From assembly GCA_037157565.1 (NCBI GenBank), contig JAZHRO010000036.1, positions 137,694,501 through 137,758,500 of the forward strand: DNA of 64,000 nucleotides, in the 5' to 3' direction. A program made the position numbers and the translations under genes. Source of the DNA: Thalassia testudinum. Its lineage: Eukaryota > Streptophyta > Magnoliopsida > Alismatales > Hydrocharitaceae. The notes below the pieces were generated by a model. It did no database searches. It was not told the origin of the DNA and was given only the letters and a program-made list of their open reading frames with translations. Position 1 is the stretch's first letter; the number at the start of each line of letters is the position of its first letter. Positions 30,529 through 42,623 of this stretch are shown here, one piece after another.

Positions 30529-31087
30529 AGAGAAAGCTCCTGATCATGATGGAGGTGCTTTAGTTCTTGGACGTGAAGGTAGTGATGATGGTGGGGATGG
30601 AGCTTGTGGAGAGTGTGTGCACATGAAATGGTATGCAAGATCTAGATGGGAGTTCATGGCTGTCCATGATGGTCTTTAAATAAACCAAGGGATGGCTCAT
30701 CTAGAGAAGTGTGGAAATCTCTAGAAGAGCTCCCATCTTGGCCTTCCAACCCATTTGAAATGGGTCTTCTTAGATCCACTTCTAATGGGAATGGTTGTGA
30801 ACTCTTTGAAAGAGTGTGTGGGAGTGTGTGGTGGATCTCTTCTTAGCTCCCATTTTTAGTCTTTCAAGTTGGCGCCACTTGGAGGCCTTTCTAGAGAACT
30901 CTTGAGTGGGCGGCCAAGTGGTCGTGTGTGTGTGTGGGTGCGGCTAGGTGGTTTAGGTCGAGTCCTATATGTCTAAGCAATTAGGTCTGTGTAGGTTTCT
31001 AGAATTAGGTTTATAAGACCTAATACTAATGCGATAGGTGCAATTAAACTTATCCTAAGTTTAATTGAGTGGATGTGTGTGTAATTA
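30529..31087 (-). repeat. H2: left part of a reverse H-family LTR
   Basis: The reverse complement aligns with solo LTR H1 from roughly 46100 back to about 45550. Shared landmarks are the CA/GT-rich stretch near 30932 and CAATTAAACTTA near 31041. I's insertion removed the contiguous remainder from view on the left, and J interrupts it on the right. Confidence 0.7.
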
Positions 31088-34000
31088 TGATGAGAGACTT
31101 GTCATGGTTATTAATTACTACTAATTAACTAGTTTCCCTAGTTAATTAGCTAAGGATATACTAAATGCAGGGTTAATTATAATATAGGGGATTAAATAAG
31201 GACCTTCAAAATAAGTTAAAAACACTAAAATAAATATCATTTAATATTAATAATTTTGACTCAAATATTAAACATTTAGATACTTATTTAATATCTAAAC
31301 TAACTTAGTTAATTTTATGACCTAAGTACTTAATTAACTTAAGTAAATTAATCACTTAATTAAATATAGCTAAGAAGGGAAAAAACATAAATTTAAGGCA
31401 TGAATATAATATTTACCTAATTTATAATTATATATAAAAAGTTGAAAAAGAAATAAATTAAAATAAGCCTAAAAACCAACTATTTATGTTTAGGTCCTTG
31501 GCTTTTATGTCAATTGAGTCCTTTTCCTACAAATAGGTCCTTAGCTTTTATTGCATAGAGGTCCCAGAGTGCAAGCCTTCTTCGTCTTTTTCTTCTTCTT
31601 CCTCAGCTTGGACGGTCGAGGAGGTCCGGTGCTTACACTTTTCGATCACCTTCTATCCCACGTCTGAACATCTTCGTTTTGGCCGCTCATCTTTCGCTCA
31701 CCGCTGCCATCTCATCCGATGGCTCTAATCCTCTCTAGCCCAACAATCTTCGGCGCGGTGACTTCACCGTCATCGGAGACGAAGACCCCTAAACCACTGT
31801 ACCTGGACACGATTGCATCCAGATATAGACCCCGTACCCCTCTCCACCACTTATAAATAGTCCTCCACACCTCCGATCTCAGGGAGTGACTTCCTACCCT
31901 CTTCCCCCACTGAGTCACTCAATAGGCTATTCCTCTACAACCTTCGACGACCTCTGCCTCCCTTCCTTCAAACTTCTCTGAGGTTCTGATCATCCTTTGA
32001 TCTCCACTACCCTCCACCGCACCTAGCGACAAGGTTGCGACGCCATCTTCTTCCTTCTACTCGACGTATTCTTCTTCGTCGGAGCTCTTCCTCAACCCTC
32101 TGGTTTCTTCCTTCATCACGATCCTTCGACGGAGTCCTCTAACCTCCTTTGTCCAAGTAACAGTAGAATTAGGACTATAGATTAGTACAGATTAGTTTAG
32201 CTTAGTTAGTTAGTAGTTTAGCTTAGTTAAATGTCTCAAATTCCGATGTCTTCCTCAGCTCTGACGAGTTCGTTAAACTCTTTAGGAGCCTCTTTTCGTC
32301 TTTTAAATCCATCTATCACTTTCTAAATCTACTCACGATCACTTCTATTCTATTAATTACATAATTTTATCACCTTACCGCCTAATCTAGTACACCTCCA
32401 TCGGAGACCTCCGCTGTCCATGGCGGAGGTCCCATGGCTTAAATCACATCCACTAGGGGCCCTCCATCACCTCTCCACAACTATAGGGCCTTGATCTTGC
32501 CTTTAATTAGATAAATTAAAGCTTATAATTAAAATGCCTAATTCACCTAAACCTCTTGAGCTCGCTGTCCATGGCGGCTCAGGAGGAGTTCTTGCACCTA
32601 ACCACTCACTCTTACACCATTGCCTGACTCCCCTGAGTCTATTCCCTCACTCAATTGAGTGAGAGGGTCATTATTGATTTCAGGCGAACTCAACAGATGG
32701 CAGTATTGAATTTTTGATCAAACTGTGTATCTGATCTAAAATTGGATCATTTGACAAGATCCTGAGGTTTCTTGAGATCTCAGGAGTCATTTGAGATCAT
32801 TCTTGGTCTATTTAATGGAATTTTGAGTCCTAATGAATCTAAACGGTGTTCATCGGAGCTCTGGTGAGCTCCGGCCAACCAAAATCAAGCCTCAGCCTCT
32901 GAGACTATCTGTAAATCTCCAGAATGAATAATCTTGAGTCGTGATTCAGATTCCACTCTTTAGAATTAAGAATTAGAGTTAATTCATTACTGTTGGTTGT
33001 CATCTTCTCTAACTCCAACGGAGTTTGAGAGACACAATCACTAGGGTTTAAGCTCTAGGAATTGGTCCTTGAGCATGTATAGACTCTAGAGAATCTATTA
33101 TAGGAGTTAAATAAGTTTAAGAACTTCTTGCCTCTTCTACCAAACAAACCCCTATTTGATCTTAGGCAGTGGGACCTGACAACACTAATAGAGTGATCAA
33201 AACCCATATTTGAAGTGCTGAATCAATTTCTAGGGTTGAATTAAGTCTAATTACTCCTTTAATTTGGTTGAAGAAGCTTTAAATCTGAAAGTCAAAATTC
33301 AAGCTTCGTAGGTCAATCCTAGTTTGAATCTGAGGATAAAGACTTTGAATCTTTGATTTTTGAGTAGAAATGAATTTCTAGCTTGATTTAGAAGTGTTTG
33401 GAATTAATTTGAATAAGAATTATTGAGGAAACAATGAGTTTGAATGATCTGTGCACTTTGGGTCATTTTTGGAACCCAAACACTGGTCTTAGGATTTTTG
33501 TTGACATTTGAAGGTGAATTCTACCCAGATCAATCGAGTTTGATCTCCCGAAACTATTCAGATGGAATTGAGATGGTTTCAACTCTCTCTTGGATGAATT
33601 TGAGCTTAAATGTAACCTTTGAACCTTCAGATTGAAGCTCTTAGCTTCTAGAGCGTCCTAAAGCACTCCCCGATCTCTCTTCTTCCTCTATAGGGTGCGG
33701 AATCTTTCACTGAAGTATGCACACCCTCAACTTAGGGTAATTTAGGGTTTGGAGGTCTATAGACTTGAGATAACTCTATGAAATACACTTCTGGGCATGG
33801 TGACAGAGCCATGGTCCTCCACCAAATTAGTGGATCAAATCTGACCCAGAGCCCAAATTGGGGTTAAAATTGGATAGAGGAAGTTAAGGGCTTTCGATCA
33901 AGTCATTGTGCTCTCGATTTGATTAAGTGAATCATTTGGAATCGTTCTATGAAGTTCTAGCCAGACGTAGCTGTGACGAAGGAGGCGCTGACTATCATAG

Positions 34001-35068
34001 TCCCACATTGGTAGTTCTTAACTACTTGCCTTAGTATAATAAGAAAATGTGCACCCAGCACTTCAATCGTCAGCGCTGGTCACACATATCCTTTCTATGC
34101 ATCTGATCCTTCGAGTGCTCGCACCATGCATGTGCATGTGTGTGTACGCAGGCATGTGCCTGTGTATGTGGGCTCTAGTGTGGGAGTGAGCGTGCGAGCA
34201 TGTATGTGGGCTTGTGATGGGCCGGATACTGTGCAATGGGCTTAAAGAGATAAAAATCCACCTAATAAAAACTAGGTCCGGGCTGAGTAGGGTCTGGTCC
34301 CCCCCCCCTTGTGGACGCTGTGTATCCTCGAATGGCCTGGACTGTCCACTAACCAAATTTTTGGATTGAGTGCTAAAAAAAAAAGGGTTTAAGAGAAATC
34401 GGTTAAGTGTGGATTGCAGTAGGGAAAAAGCTAAAGTGTTAACTAAGTAAAGAAGAAGAAAAGAACTAAGGGGAAAGAGAAGGAAAAGTGGTAAAGGAAG
34501 AAACTAAAGAAGAATTAGCTAAAGAAAGGAAACATAGAAAAGGAGTGAAAGAGAGAGGCTAAGGTCTAAATTTAAGACGTTTGTACTTTGAAGGCCGAGA
34601 GAAGAAAGAGCTTGAACTCAATGACAAAGAAGGCAACTTTATTCATTGTAATTTTATTTTTATGCCTTACATTTTTTATATTAACTTGTAATAAACATTC
34701 CTCTACTTTGGTATTCCTTGTAAATCTTTCTTGTACATTTTCTTTTATTAATGGAATAATTGCATGTTTTTAGAGATTTAAATTTCTTGTGCAATTGCTC
34801 ATATGCTTAACATATATGTAACTATAGATCTGATTAATTAAGTAACTAGTAATTAAGCATTAAAATGAAATGGTGAATTAGAGTTATGATTATGCCTCCC
34901 AGTAAACGACCTTTCATCAACCAGTTAAAAAGAATTAAAACTAAAATGTTAGGTTAACTTGACCCTATACTACTAAAATGATAATGATTTAAATTAACCT
35001 AAGTCATTACTTACGCAATTAATTAAGAATTTTAAACTTAATTAATTGTGTTGAGAAATTACACATCA
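31088..35068 (+). repeat. Element J 5' LTR, about 4 kb
   Basis: Starts TGATGAGAGACTTGTCA, similar to A's LTR start, and ends ACACATCA six bases before the PBS. TATA box TATAAATA at 31852-31859. AT-rich from 31120 to 31470. Several short inverted AGACTT/GAG motifs and a TG-rich stretch occur at 34125-34215. With only one copy, the left end rests on the terminal motif and on H2 homology ending there. Confidence 0.6.
31852..31859 (+). promoter_or_regulatory. TATA box of J LTR
   Basis: TATAAATA in CCACTTATAAATAGTCC, about 765 bp into the LTR. Confidence 0.55.
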
Positions 35069-35074
35069 TTTTAA

Positions 35075-35092
35075 TGGCGCCGTTGCTGGGGA
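35075..35092 (+). other. Primer-binding site of J (tRNA-Asp)
   Basis: TGGCGCCGTTGCTGGGGA, 17 of 18 positions complementary to the 3' end of plant tRNA-Asp. Confidence 0.9.
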
Positions 35093-36163
35093 GGTAACTA
35101 AAATATATTCGCCATTATCATTTTTTAATTATTAGTTTGTAAATAATTTCTTTTTAACTAGTTTTATTTTTATTTTTTTTTTGTCTTCTTTTAGGGATAT
35201 CTTTATAGGTATTTTCAAGAAGAAGGCAGGTTTTCTATTTTCTGTTTTTCTCACTTCCATTATAAATATCCATTTTGAGCATTTCTTTCCTTAGTCTTTA
35301 GTGTAGAATTACTTGTTGCATTTAGTTAGAAAATATAAAAAATATACCAAAAATATTCATACTTTCTGACTAGTAGCAACATATCTTTAGGTAGACACTC
35401 CTAGGAGTACATTTACCTCCTAGTATCGGTCTGGCTCGGGAATTTTCTATCACTCATCAGCGAGGAAATTTACAAAAACCTGCATAGATCCTTGTCTTTG
35501 GATTAATAAGAAAGATCATATTTTTGTTGAAAAGATCTAAAAAGTGGTCACATTTACTTCTTTCTATTATTTTTGTATAAGATTAACTAAAAAGAGGAAT
35601 TTTAAAAACTCATGACAAATATCTGTTTGCAGATTGCATGTGGGTTTTTCTCGTACACGTCTATTGCATGCTATCGTGCACACAGTGTAATCACTAGAGT
35701 CACACGAGTCTATTATTTCTACCTCTCCTCTTTGCACCTCTTAGGGCTTTGGTCGAAGTTCAATAAGTCTGTCTCACTACTAGAGCTCCTGGGAGACAGT
35801 AGTGAGTGGTCTCGATCCTAGACCTTAGACCTTTGAGTTTAAGGATACGCACCTGCGTAGACACATCTAGGATGTGTATTTTGGATTGATATTATACTTC
35901 TTTGTGTCACTATATTTTACGTGTATTCCTAGGATCTTTTCCTTTGAAAAGAAGAAAAACCTGCTTTTTGTGCTATTTTCGGGTTTTGCTTGCCGTTGTT
36001 TTTTGCAGTGGTGTGAGTGTGCCTTTGCACATTTCATTTTATGCATGGGAGACGATTGGTGAAACCACCTCTCATTTCTCCTTTGATAGGTTTACTTAGA
36101 CTGGTTGCACTAAAGCAACCAATTTTCCCGTTAGAATTCTTTACATTTTCTGCGTTTGATTCT
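35093..36163 (+). other. Untranslated leader of J
   Basis: No coding region supported. A long pyrimidine-rich run ends in TTTTAG at 35194, and GGCAG|GTTTTC follows at 35225-35235, echoing the leader splice-like signals of A, C and D but less well. Confidence 0.5.
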
Positions 36164-38070
36164 ATGGATCAATCGTAGAACCCAAATCCCGAAATCCCTT
36201 CATCTTCTTGTCAGAGGGAGATGCTGCCTTTTGATATCCATGAGGTGCTCTTAAACCAGAACCTACAAATGCTCGAGAAAAACCTCCCAATTAATTTGTT
36301 GATGGCTACTCTTCAGAACCTACAAAATCTGTAGGCCTGTGCTCCTCCTCGACCTGAGGTGGGTCTTGATCCACTTGATTATCCTCTTCCACCTCGTCCT
36401 AGGCCTCTACTCCGAGACTACTATAATCCATCTAATGCACAAGTAGAACCTAATGTTAGGATTCTGGTTAGGGAAAACAACCTAGAGTTAAAGCCAAATA
36501 TTATAGGTCTAATCCATAGCTTTCATGGGTATTCATCCGAGGATCCATTCCAACATGTTGAAGATCTAAAAAATCTATCTCAGACTCTTGGACCTCGAAA
36601 TCAAAGCTGAGAAATCCTACTCATTAAAATGTTCTCCTTTAGTTTAAAAGACAAAGCCGCTTATTGGTACTACACAATCGCATGACCTATTTCAACTTGG
36701 AACAAACTCGAATCTACAATTTTGAAGAAATTCTTTCCTATAGGTCGCACCAATGCCCTTCGACGAGCTATCACCACCTTTACTCAAAACAAAGGGGAAC
36801 TAATTCATGAAGCGTGGGAGTGCTTCCATGAATATCAAAGGAAATGCCTACATCATGACATCCCTCGTTGGCAACTCATGCACATCTTCTATTATGGATT
36901 ACAAGAGTGCATTCGTAATCTGGTCGATGACTCTTGTAGAGGGAACTTCTTGAATCGCGACAAGGAATCTGCCTCAGAACTGTTTGAAGGGATGGCGGAA
37001 AACTTGATCAACAACGCATTTGTGTCGCAAATCATGTGGGGAAACACGCACCAAAATCCGCATCAAAACTTGAATCACAATGGCATTCACAAAATCGAAA
37101 ACCCGCCCAGTTCAAGGGATTTAGAGATTATAGCTGAAAAACTGGACAAGGTCAACATTGTAGCAAAGCATCTCGATGAGGTCCGCAACACGATGAAAAA
37201 TCCCATGCATTTACTTGTTTCACAAAGTCTCGTAGGGAGGGAAATTGTGAATAATTTGGATTCTAGAGATCCTTCTTCCTTGGGTATACTCCCTACTCAT
37301 TCACCAACCCAAGGAGGGACCTTTGTCCCATCATTCCCATCTCTTTCCCCACTTCCTGCTGTTGTGGAAAACACGCCATATTCTTATGATTTAAACGCCA
37401 TTCAGGGATACACTATGAGATCAAACCCATATTCAAATACCTACAATCCTAGATGGCGTAATCATCCTAATTTCTCTTGGTCTGATCATTCCCAACGACC
37501 ACAATATTCAAATCAGACTTGACAAAACCTGCCTACATTGCTGTTTCGGCAACCCAATGCGAGGCCCTTTCACGCCAGTAAGTAGAGCTACTTAGGGCCA
37601 AATAAAGACAAGTAGCTTGATCAGATTTTGTGAGCTGTGACTGAGAGCCAGCGACAAAATGCTGAGGCTCTCGCTGAGGTACAACGGCAATGTTCGGCAG
37701 AACTGGCTAACCTTAAGGGCCAAATCATGCAGTTAACTAAATCTCGTCAGGGGCCCTACTATCCCAACCAATTCCAAACCCTAGAAATATCCAAAACAAT
37801 AGTTTTAACTCAGGAGGTAAACATCTAACTCGGGGACAAGCCCACTTTCTAAATCAAGTTTCCCTGAATTAGAATCAAAACCCACCCTCTACACCTCCCG
37901 AATTTGAGTATCTAAATCAGCAGAAATCATATCCAAATCAAATGAATCAACCTTTATTAACAAATCCATCTTTGCAGAATCAAGCATCTACATCTTCTCC
38001 TGCTTCCTCTTCTCATGCGGGTATTAACTCTGTTACAAGCCGCCATGGGACTTCCACTAGGGACCCGTAG
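36164..38070 (+). pseudogene. Athila-type Gag of J, broken and truncated
   Basis: ATG at 36164 opens a frame with a TAG at its fifth codon and further stops at 36332, 36608, 36683 and 37520. Motifs: R-D-Y-Y-N-P near 36413, S-S-E-D-P-F-Q-H near 36535, F-S-L-K-D-K-A-A-Y-W near 36640, F-P-I-G-R-T-N-A-L-R near 36737, and Y-N-P-R-W-R-N-H-P-N-F near 37443. After about 37790 the frame shifts by one, then reads N-S-V-T-S-R-H-G near 38025, matching N-S-V-T-T-R-S-G before A's protease. The protease itself is absent. Confidence 0.85.
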
Positions 38071-38149
38071 ATCCATGGTTCCAAGACCTTAGTACATCTA
38101 GAACAGCTCTTGTTTCTACACCTGTGAGAAGTGATTCACCTGATTCACC

Positions 38150-38845
38150 TGTTTCTAGTACATCCAGATGTATGATTTATCATTCAAACGATTTATACTT
38201 CAAAATCAAAAGTCCAAGTTTCTAGTCTGGACGTCCAAAGTTGAGTCAGGGTGAATTTGAGGTTCTATCTTGGAATTCTGTAGAAATTAGACATCTGACA
38301 CCTTGTCTGGATGTCCAATTTTTCAGCAAATTGGGTTCTAGCTCTGCGAGTGGTGTCTAAGGGTCCTGGTCGCCCAGCAACCTGGCTAGACGTCTAGATA
38401 TGGGCTGGAATAAGGATTTTGAGGTATTCTAGGCTAGGGTGACCAAATCTAAGGGTGGCTAGGGTTTAGGAAGGTATCTAGGACTATCCTAAGGCTAGGA
38501 AAGGTCCCATGTTCTTCATAATTTAATTCATGCATTAAAATTCTACTAGTGAGGTAGTATACCTCTTACATTATGTCTTCATCTTTATTCTAGGGCTTCT
38601 GCTCTAGCTCTGTTGCAGCTCTAACTTCCTCCTTGCTTCATCCGCAGCTTCAGGCCATCTTTTGAGCTTCTTATTGCCTACAATCCAAATAGTGCACTAA
38701 TCAGTACATTACAACATTATTTCATGATTATTTAAGTAAAGTAGAAAAGATGCAATATATGCTATTCATGCATGAATTATACTACAATTATGCTATGTTC
38801 TAACTTAATTTAGGTCATTTAAGTCCCATGATTGCTACGCAATCA
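38150..38845 (-). repeat. H2: right part of a reverse H-family LTR
   Basis: Reverse complement aligns with H1 from 44579 to about 45250, including the terminal inverted repeat (minus strand TGATTGCGTAGCAATCA) and degraded GACGTC motifs. The right end is 38845. The following minus-strand sequence is purine-rich, so H2 may be the 3' LTR of element G, not a solo LTR. Confidence 0.75.
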
Positions 38846-39530
38846 ACCACCCCTCCCCTCCCCCTACATCGCCCCACCGCGCTACCACTTTCATCGCAAG
38901 ACACCCGCAGCCCCAACCCCTACGCCTCCACCACCGTTGCGCCCCCCCACCCTTGCCGTCCCCTGCATCCCCACTGGCCCCGCAGTCACTCCCCCGCCCC
39001 CCTGCAACCCTTCCCCTCAGCATAGCCCCCCCTCCCCCTCGGTTGATTATCAGTTCGATTAATGTCCCATTCATTGTCAAACTAAGGTGGACAATTTGCT
39101 CCAACCAGATTAGAATGAGATGATTCAAGATAAAAGTAGATTTCTATGGAGTCATGTGGCAGAGATCGGTTGTTGAGATGTTTAAGCAACCATTCCTGGG
39201 TGGTCTCCTTATCAGGTGGTGCAACTGCTTCGAGCTACAACCTCGTAATCAGAGTCAAAAAATAGGGCATGGACATCGAGGTCATAGATTGGATTGCAAT
39301 CCTCTAGAAAGAAGGATTCTCCTAAATCAGAATAGGTTTCAAACTCAGCATTAGCATAGGAGAATTCGAGAGCAGAATATGGTTGATAAGAATTTTCTGA
39401 ACCTGAATCAGAATTAAGATCACCACCACAAGAAGAATCAAAACTCACAAAGTTATCAACCTAAGCTTTGTCTAACCTATGTTCTGGTTCCAAGCTAATA
39501 GGGGTATCCTCATGATGTATGGAATTTCAT
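38846..39530 (-). mobile_element. Element G remnant, left piece
   Basis: Nearest the H2 LTR is a G+C-rich pyrimidine stretch (38846-39045; purine-rich on the minus strand). Beyond it is a decayed acidic minus-strand frame (39212-39448, 78 residues rich in Ser, Asp, Glu, Tyr and Phe). That frame appears to continue the minus-strand material at 62989-64000, on the other side of F and D. No Gag or Pol motif is present. Confidence 0.45.
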
Positions 39531-40841
39531 TGTGAAAGATTTGTGTTTAGAAAACATGTTGTTGTAGCACGATTCGCAAGAAAATCCATCAATCAAATAA
39601 TTTTTATCCGAAACTCAGAATGAGTCCGAGGTCGAACATAGGGAGGCTACATCAATTTGAAATCTGCAGTTATATTTTTTTTATAATTTTTTTTTATAAA
39701 TGAGACATTCACAATGATCACTATTCTATTTGCAACATAAACACTACAACTAAGAGAGAGAGAGAGAGAGAGAAACAACTTTTATACTCAAAATAATGTC
39801 ATTACAAATACACTAGAAAGTGGGAAATCTAATCAAGAAAGTGATAAAGAGAAGGGGGAGAGAAGTTATCCTCCTCGATGGTTGCTTGGAGGACGAGCTG
39901 AACGGATGTCGCCTGGAAGGAGAGCGAAAACGGATGATGGAGGATGGATCGGGAAGAACTGGGGTGAGGTAGGGCGTCGGCACCATGGGATCCACTTCCA
40001 GAACAGGGCGAGAAGATGGTTGGCGAGAGCTCCACGAAGGGGATGAGAGGTGGAGAAATTTGTATTTTTACTCTAGCGGATCTTCCCATAGCTTGGGAGC
40101 ACTAGAGTAAACTTTAGAACTTGAGTTCTTAGCTCTTAGAGAGGGAGAGAGACGATGGAAGGGATGAAAAAAATATAGAGGGCGTAGGGCATTTATATAG
40201 TTGTTTACATGGGGCAAAAGAGGCATTTCATCTTTTAACATTTAACTCTATTGCCTTTAGTGATGGATACATGCGTCACCATAGATGCACGTCATTGTAG
40301 CCGCATGCCTCATCCCTACCTCCCGCTCCTGATCTGACGCCTCACAATGCGCCATGTCGTCACCTCTTCTTCTTCAAGCGTTGAGCGATTTAGCTTAACC
40401 TCAACCGTCTGATCAAGATTAGACGGCCACGATTGCGCTGCTTCCGCTTCATCCTCAAGGGTTATGGCGCAGCTGGATCAGGATCGAAGGGTCAAGATCG
40501 TATGCCCGCTTACACTTCAGATTGCGCGCTTGGCACGTTTGATCGTGCGTGCGATAGAGTGTCGAATCGCATACTCATCCGATGTGATGATCTGGGCCGT
40601 TGGCATATGATCGGACGGCTGAATCGAGCTTGTGCGCAAGAGGAAAGGAATGTGGATGTGCGGCTCGAATGTGCGATCGGTTGGCGTGTGTTGTTATTGA
40701 CCATTACACCATGGGAGTCCTTTGGTCTCATTTCTGATTTAATGGTTGCGCACCCTCAACCCTTTGATCTCAATCCAACGACTGAGATCGCATCTTGGTT
40801 GCACCTTCAGAAGTGAAGCAGGAGGCTTGGCCGGCGTTGGG
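39531..40841 (-). repeat. Solo LTR F (reverse), left piece
   Basis: Aligns with the C LTRs in the same orientation: the shared CGAACATAGGGAGGCTACAT-type block near 39633, a (GA)n run at 39751-39772, and the minus-strand TATA at 40192-40199. It ends at 40837-40841 (TTGGG), D's left target duplication. The left boundary is approximate. No PBS is found to its left and no purine tract to the right of its other piece, so I call it a solo LTR. Confidence 0.7.
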
Positions 40842-42602
40842 TGATATGGACACATCTATTTAGGTTAAAATGCCTAATCATGCATGTTCCTAGGCTTAGA
40901 TTTACATTTCATGTTATAAATATTGCATAGCATGCATCATTTTGCATTTAGAGTAGTTGTATATATTTTAGGTTAATTAGGTCCTTTTTATGGTCAGGAG
41001 AAAAGAGGATTTACTTCAGGGCCTCGGATGGATGATCGGATCATACAGATCTGATCAGGACGACGATCGGAGTCTAACACCTCCGAAATCGTCTAGATCG
41101 GAGTCCCGTAGCATCATATGAAGTCCAAGGAAAATCAATGGCAAGGAGGGCAATGTGACATCCTTATGGGCTTCGGATGAAAAATCCGATCATACGGATA
41201 GATCTGAAGTAACGATCGTAGTCCGGCAACGTGGAAATCATCTCGATCAGAGCTCCGTAGCACCCTCTACAAAAAGAAGACGGACGGCCAAGATGGCGCC
41301 ATCTAGGCCACCCAACATTGGCCATCATCGGCTACTGGTGCTCCCTCATCATCAGAGATCTTGCACCATAGCTGTTGGATCAAGATCCAACAGCAGAGGT
41401 GCCTTCGCGCTTTCAGCTCCCACGCTATCTTTGTGACTCAAACGCTCCCTTGCCTCAACGGTAGCGTGCGGTTTGCAAGCAAGAGGCATGGGGTTGAATC
41501 ACACCGTGCCTTCAATCTAGCCGGCAGTGAGGCACACTTGATTTCGACCGCCCGATCATGCACGAGCGGCTGAGATGCAGATATGTGGACTCACAGATGA
41601 CTGCTGATCCAGCGGGGGTTATCACGTGGGCATCGACGCACATCTCCACGTGCGATCCCACGTGCATGCGGCGAGTGTGTGAGTTGGCACGGAGCTTTAG
41701 CGACAGCCTGGCGGGCCTTTAGTGACTCCTGTAGATGTCACTAATGGCCTGTGCTATGCATGCGCCAGCAAAGGAATTGAAGAGCGCCAGCAAGTTTTAG
41801 TGACGTTTGGGGGATTGGCTAGCATGGATCTACAGCGACGCCTTTGATGTCACTAAATTCCCTCTACATGATTGCCCTCTTCCCTTCACTATAAAAGGAC
41901 CCCTACACATCCCCTTCTTCATCTCTTCCTTTCTTCCTCTCACCACCTCGAAGGCTCTAGAGAGAGCTTGTCCCAAGCCTGGGATGCTCCTCTAGAGTAG
42001 GAAACCAAATAGTTTTCCCTCCCCTCATCACCATTCATGGAGCATCCCATAGACGTCTTCTCACTGCCCTTCGGGAAGAAGATCCTCACCGCGACGCCGT
42101 CTTGCCCCATCCTCCAGCTTCGTCCCCGTTCGTCCTGCTCCTCACCACCTTCCTCCAAGCGACGTCAAAGAGAGTCGTCCTCCAAGCGATCGTCAAGGGG
42201 GATTCTCTCACCTTTTTTTATCTTTCTCGCTTTCATAGTGTAGTTTTTCCGCTTCCGTAGTTGTAACAAACATTTATTCATAAATAGATAATTGTTCTTC
42301 TCTCTCTCTCTGTCTCTCTCTTTCTGTCTCTCTCTTTTTATTTTGCAAGTAAATCAGCCAGATTTCATCGACCTGATCTCTTACCCTATTACAAATACCA
42401 AAAAAATTAGAAAAGACAAAAATGACAAAAACAAATAAAAAGCGAAACATAGATTTCATAAAACCAAACGTTTGCCTCTCCATGTTCGACCTGGGATTCA
42501 CTTTTCGAGTTTCAGTTATAAATTTTATCTAATAGATACCTTTTGCGAGCTACGACGATGGGTCCTCCGAACCCTAATTTTACTTCGCGAAACACACCAT
42601 CA
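40842..42602 (+). repeat. Element D 5' LTR
   Basis: 1761 bp from TGATATGGACAC to CACCATCA. It contains a two-copy tandem block (about 41021-41120 and 41167-41275), TTTAGTGACG and GTCACTAA motifs just upstream of the TATA box, and a CT-rich run at 42298-42340. Confidence 0.92.
41890..41897 (+). promoter_or_regulatory. TATA box of D 5' LTR
   Basis: TATAAAAG in CACTATAAAAGGACC, the same as in the D 3' LTR (61780) and the E LTR (25672). Confidence 0.75.
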
Positions 42603-42605
42603 TTT

Positions 42606-42623
42606 TGGCGCCGTTGTCGGGGA
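42606..42623 (+). other. Primer-binding site of D (tRNA-Asp)
   Basis: TGGCGCCGTTGTCGGGGA, 17 of 18 positions complementary to tRNA-Asp, three bases after the LTR end. Confidence 0.93.

Larger units (their letters stand above)
31088..38149 (+). mobile_element. Element J: 3'-truncated Athila-like element with a long LTR
   Basis: One LTR (31088-35068), tRNA-Asp PBS (35075-35092), leader, and a broken gag (36164-38070) that ends around the start of protease. Pol and the 3' LTR are missing. The sequence then passes at about 38150 into the other part of H2. A simple reading is that J inserted in H2 and a later deletion removed J's pol, its 3' LTR and about 300 bp of H2. The exact junction is uncertain by some tens of bases. 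Confidence 0.7.

Noticed and set aside
34063..34356. A snRNA or tRNA gene downstream of the snRNA-type element in J.
   Set aside because: No match to conserved U1, U2, U3, U5 or U6 sequences, and no Pol III terminator at a sensible distance.
38832..39062. A Pro-rich protein of about 76 residues in the C-rich island.
   Set aside because: Composition artefact; all frames there are Pro/Ala/His or Gly/Arg rich.
39526..39530. A target-site duplication for solo LTR F (TTCAT on the left, CGTCA at 62989-62993).
   Set aside because: The pentamers do not match; the left boundary may be misplaced or the sites have mutated.
39751..39772. (GA)n and (CT)n microsatellites here and near 1076, 10391, 26088, 42298, 47515, 57475 and 62195.
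   Set aside because: They recur at homologous LTR positions, so they belong to the LTRs and are not independent loci of interest.
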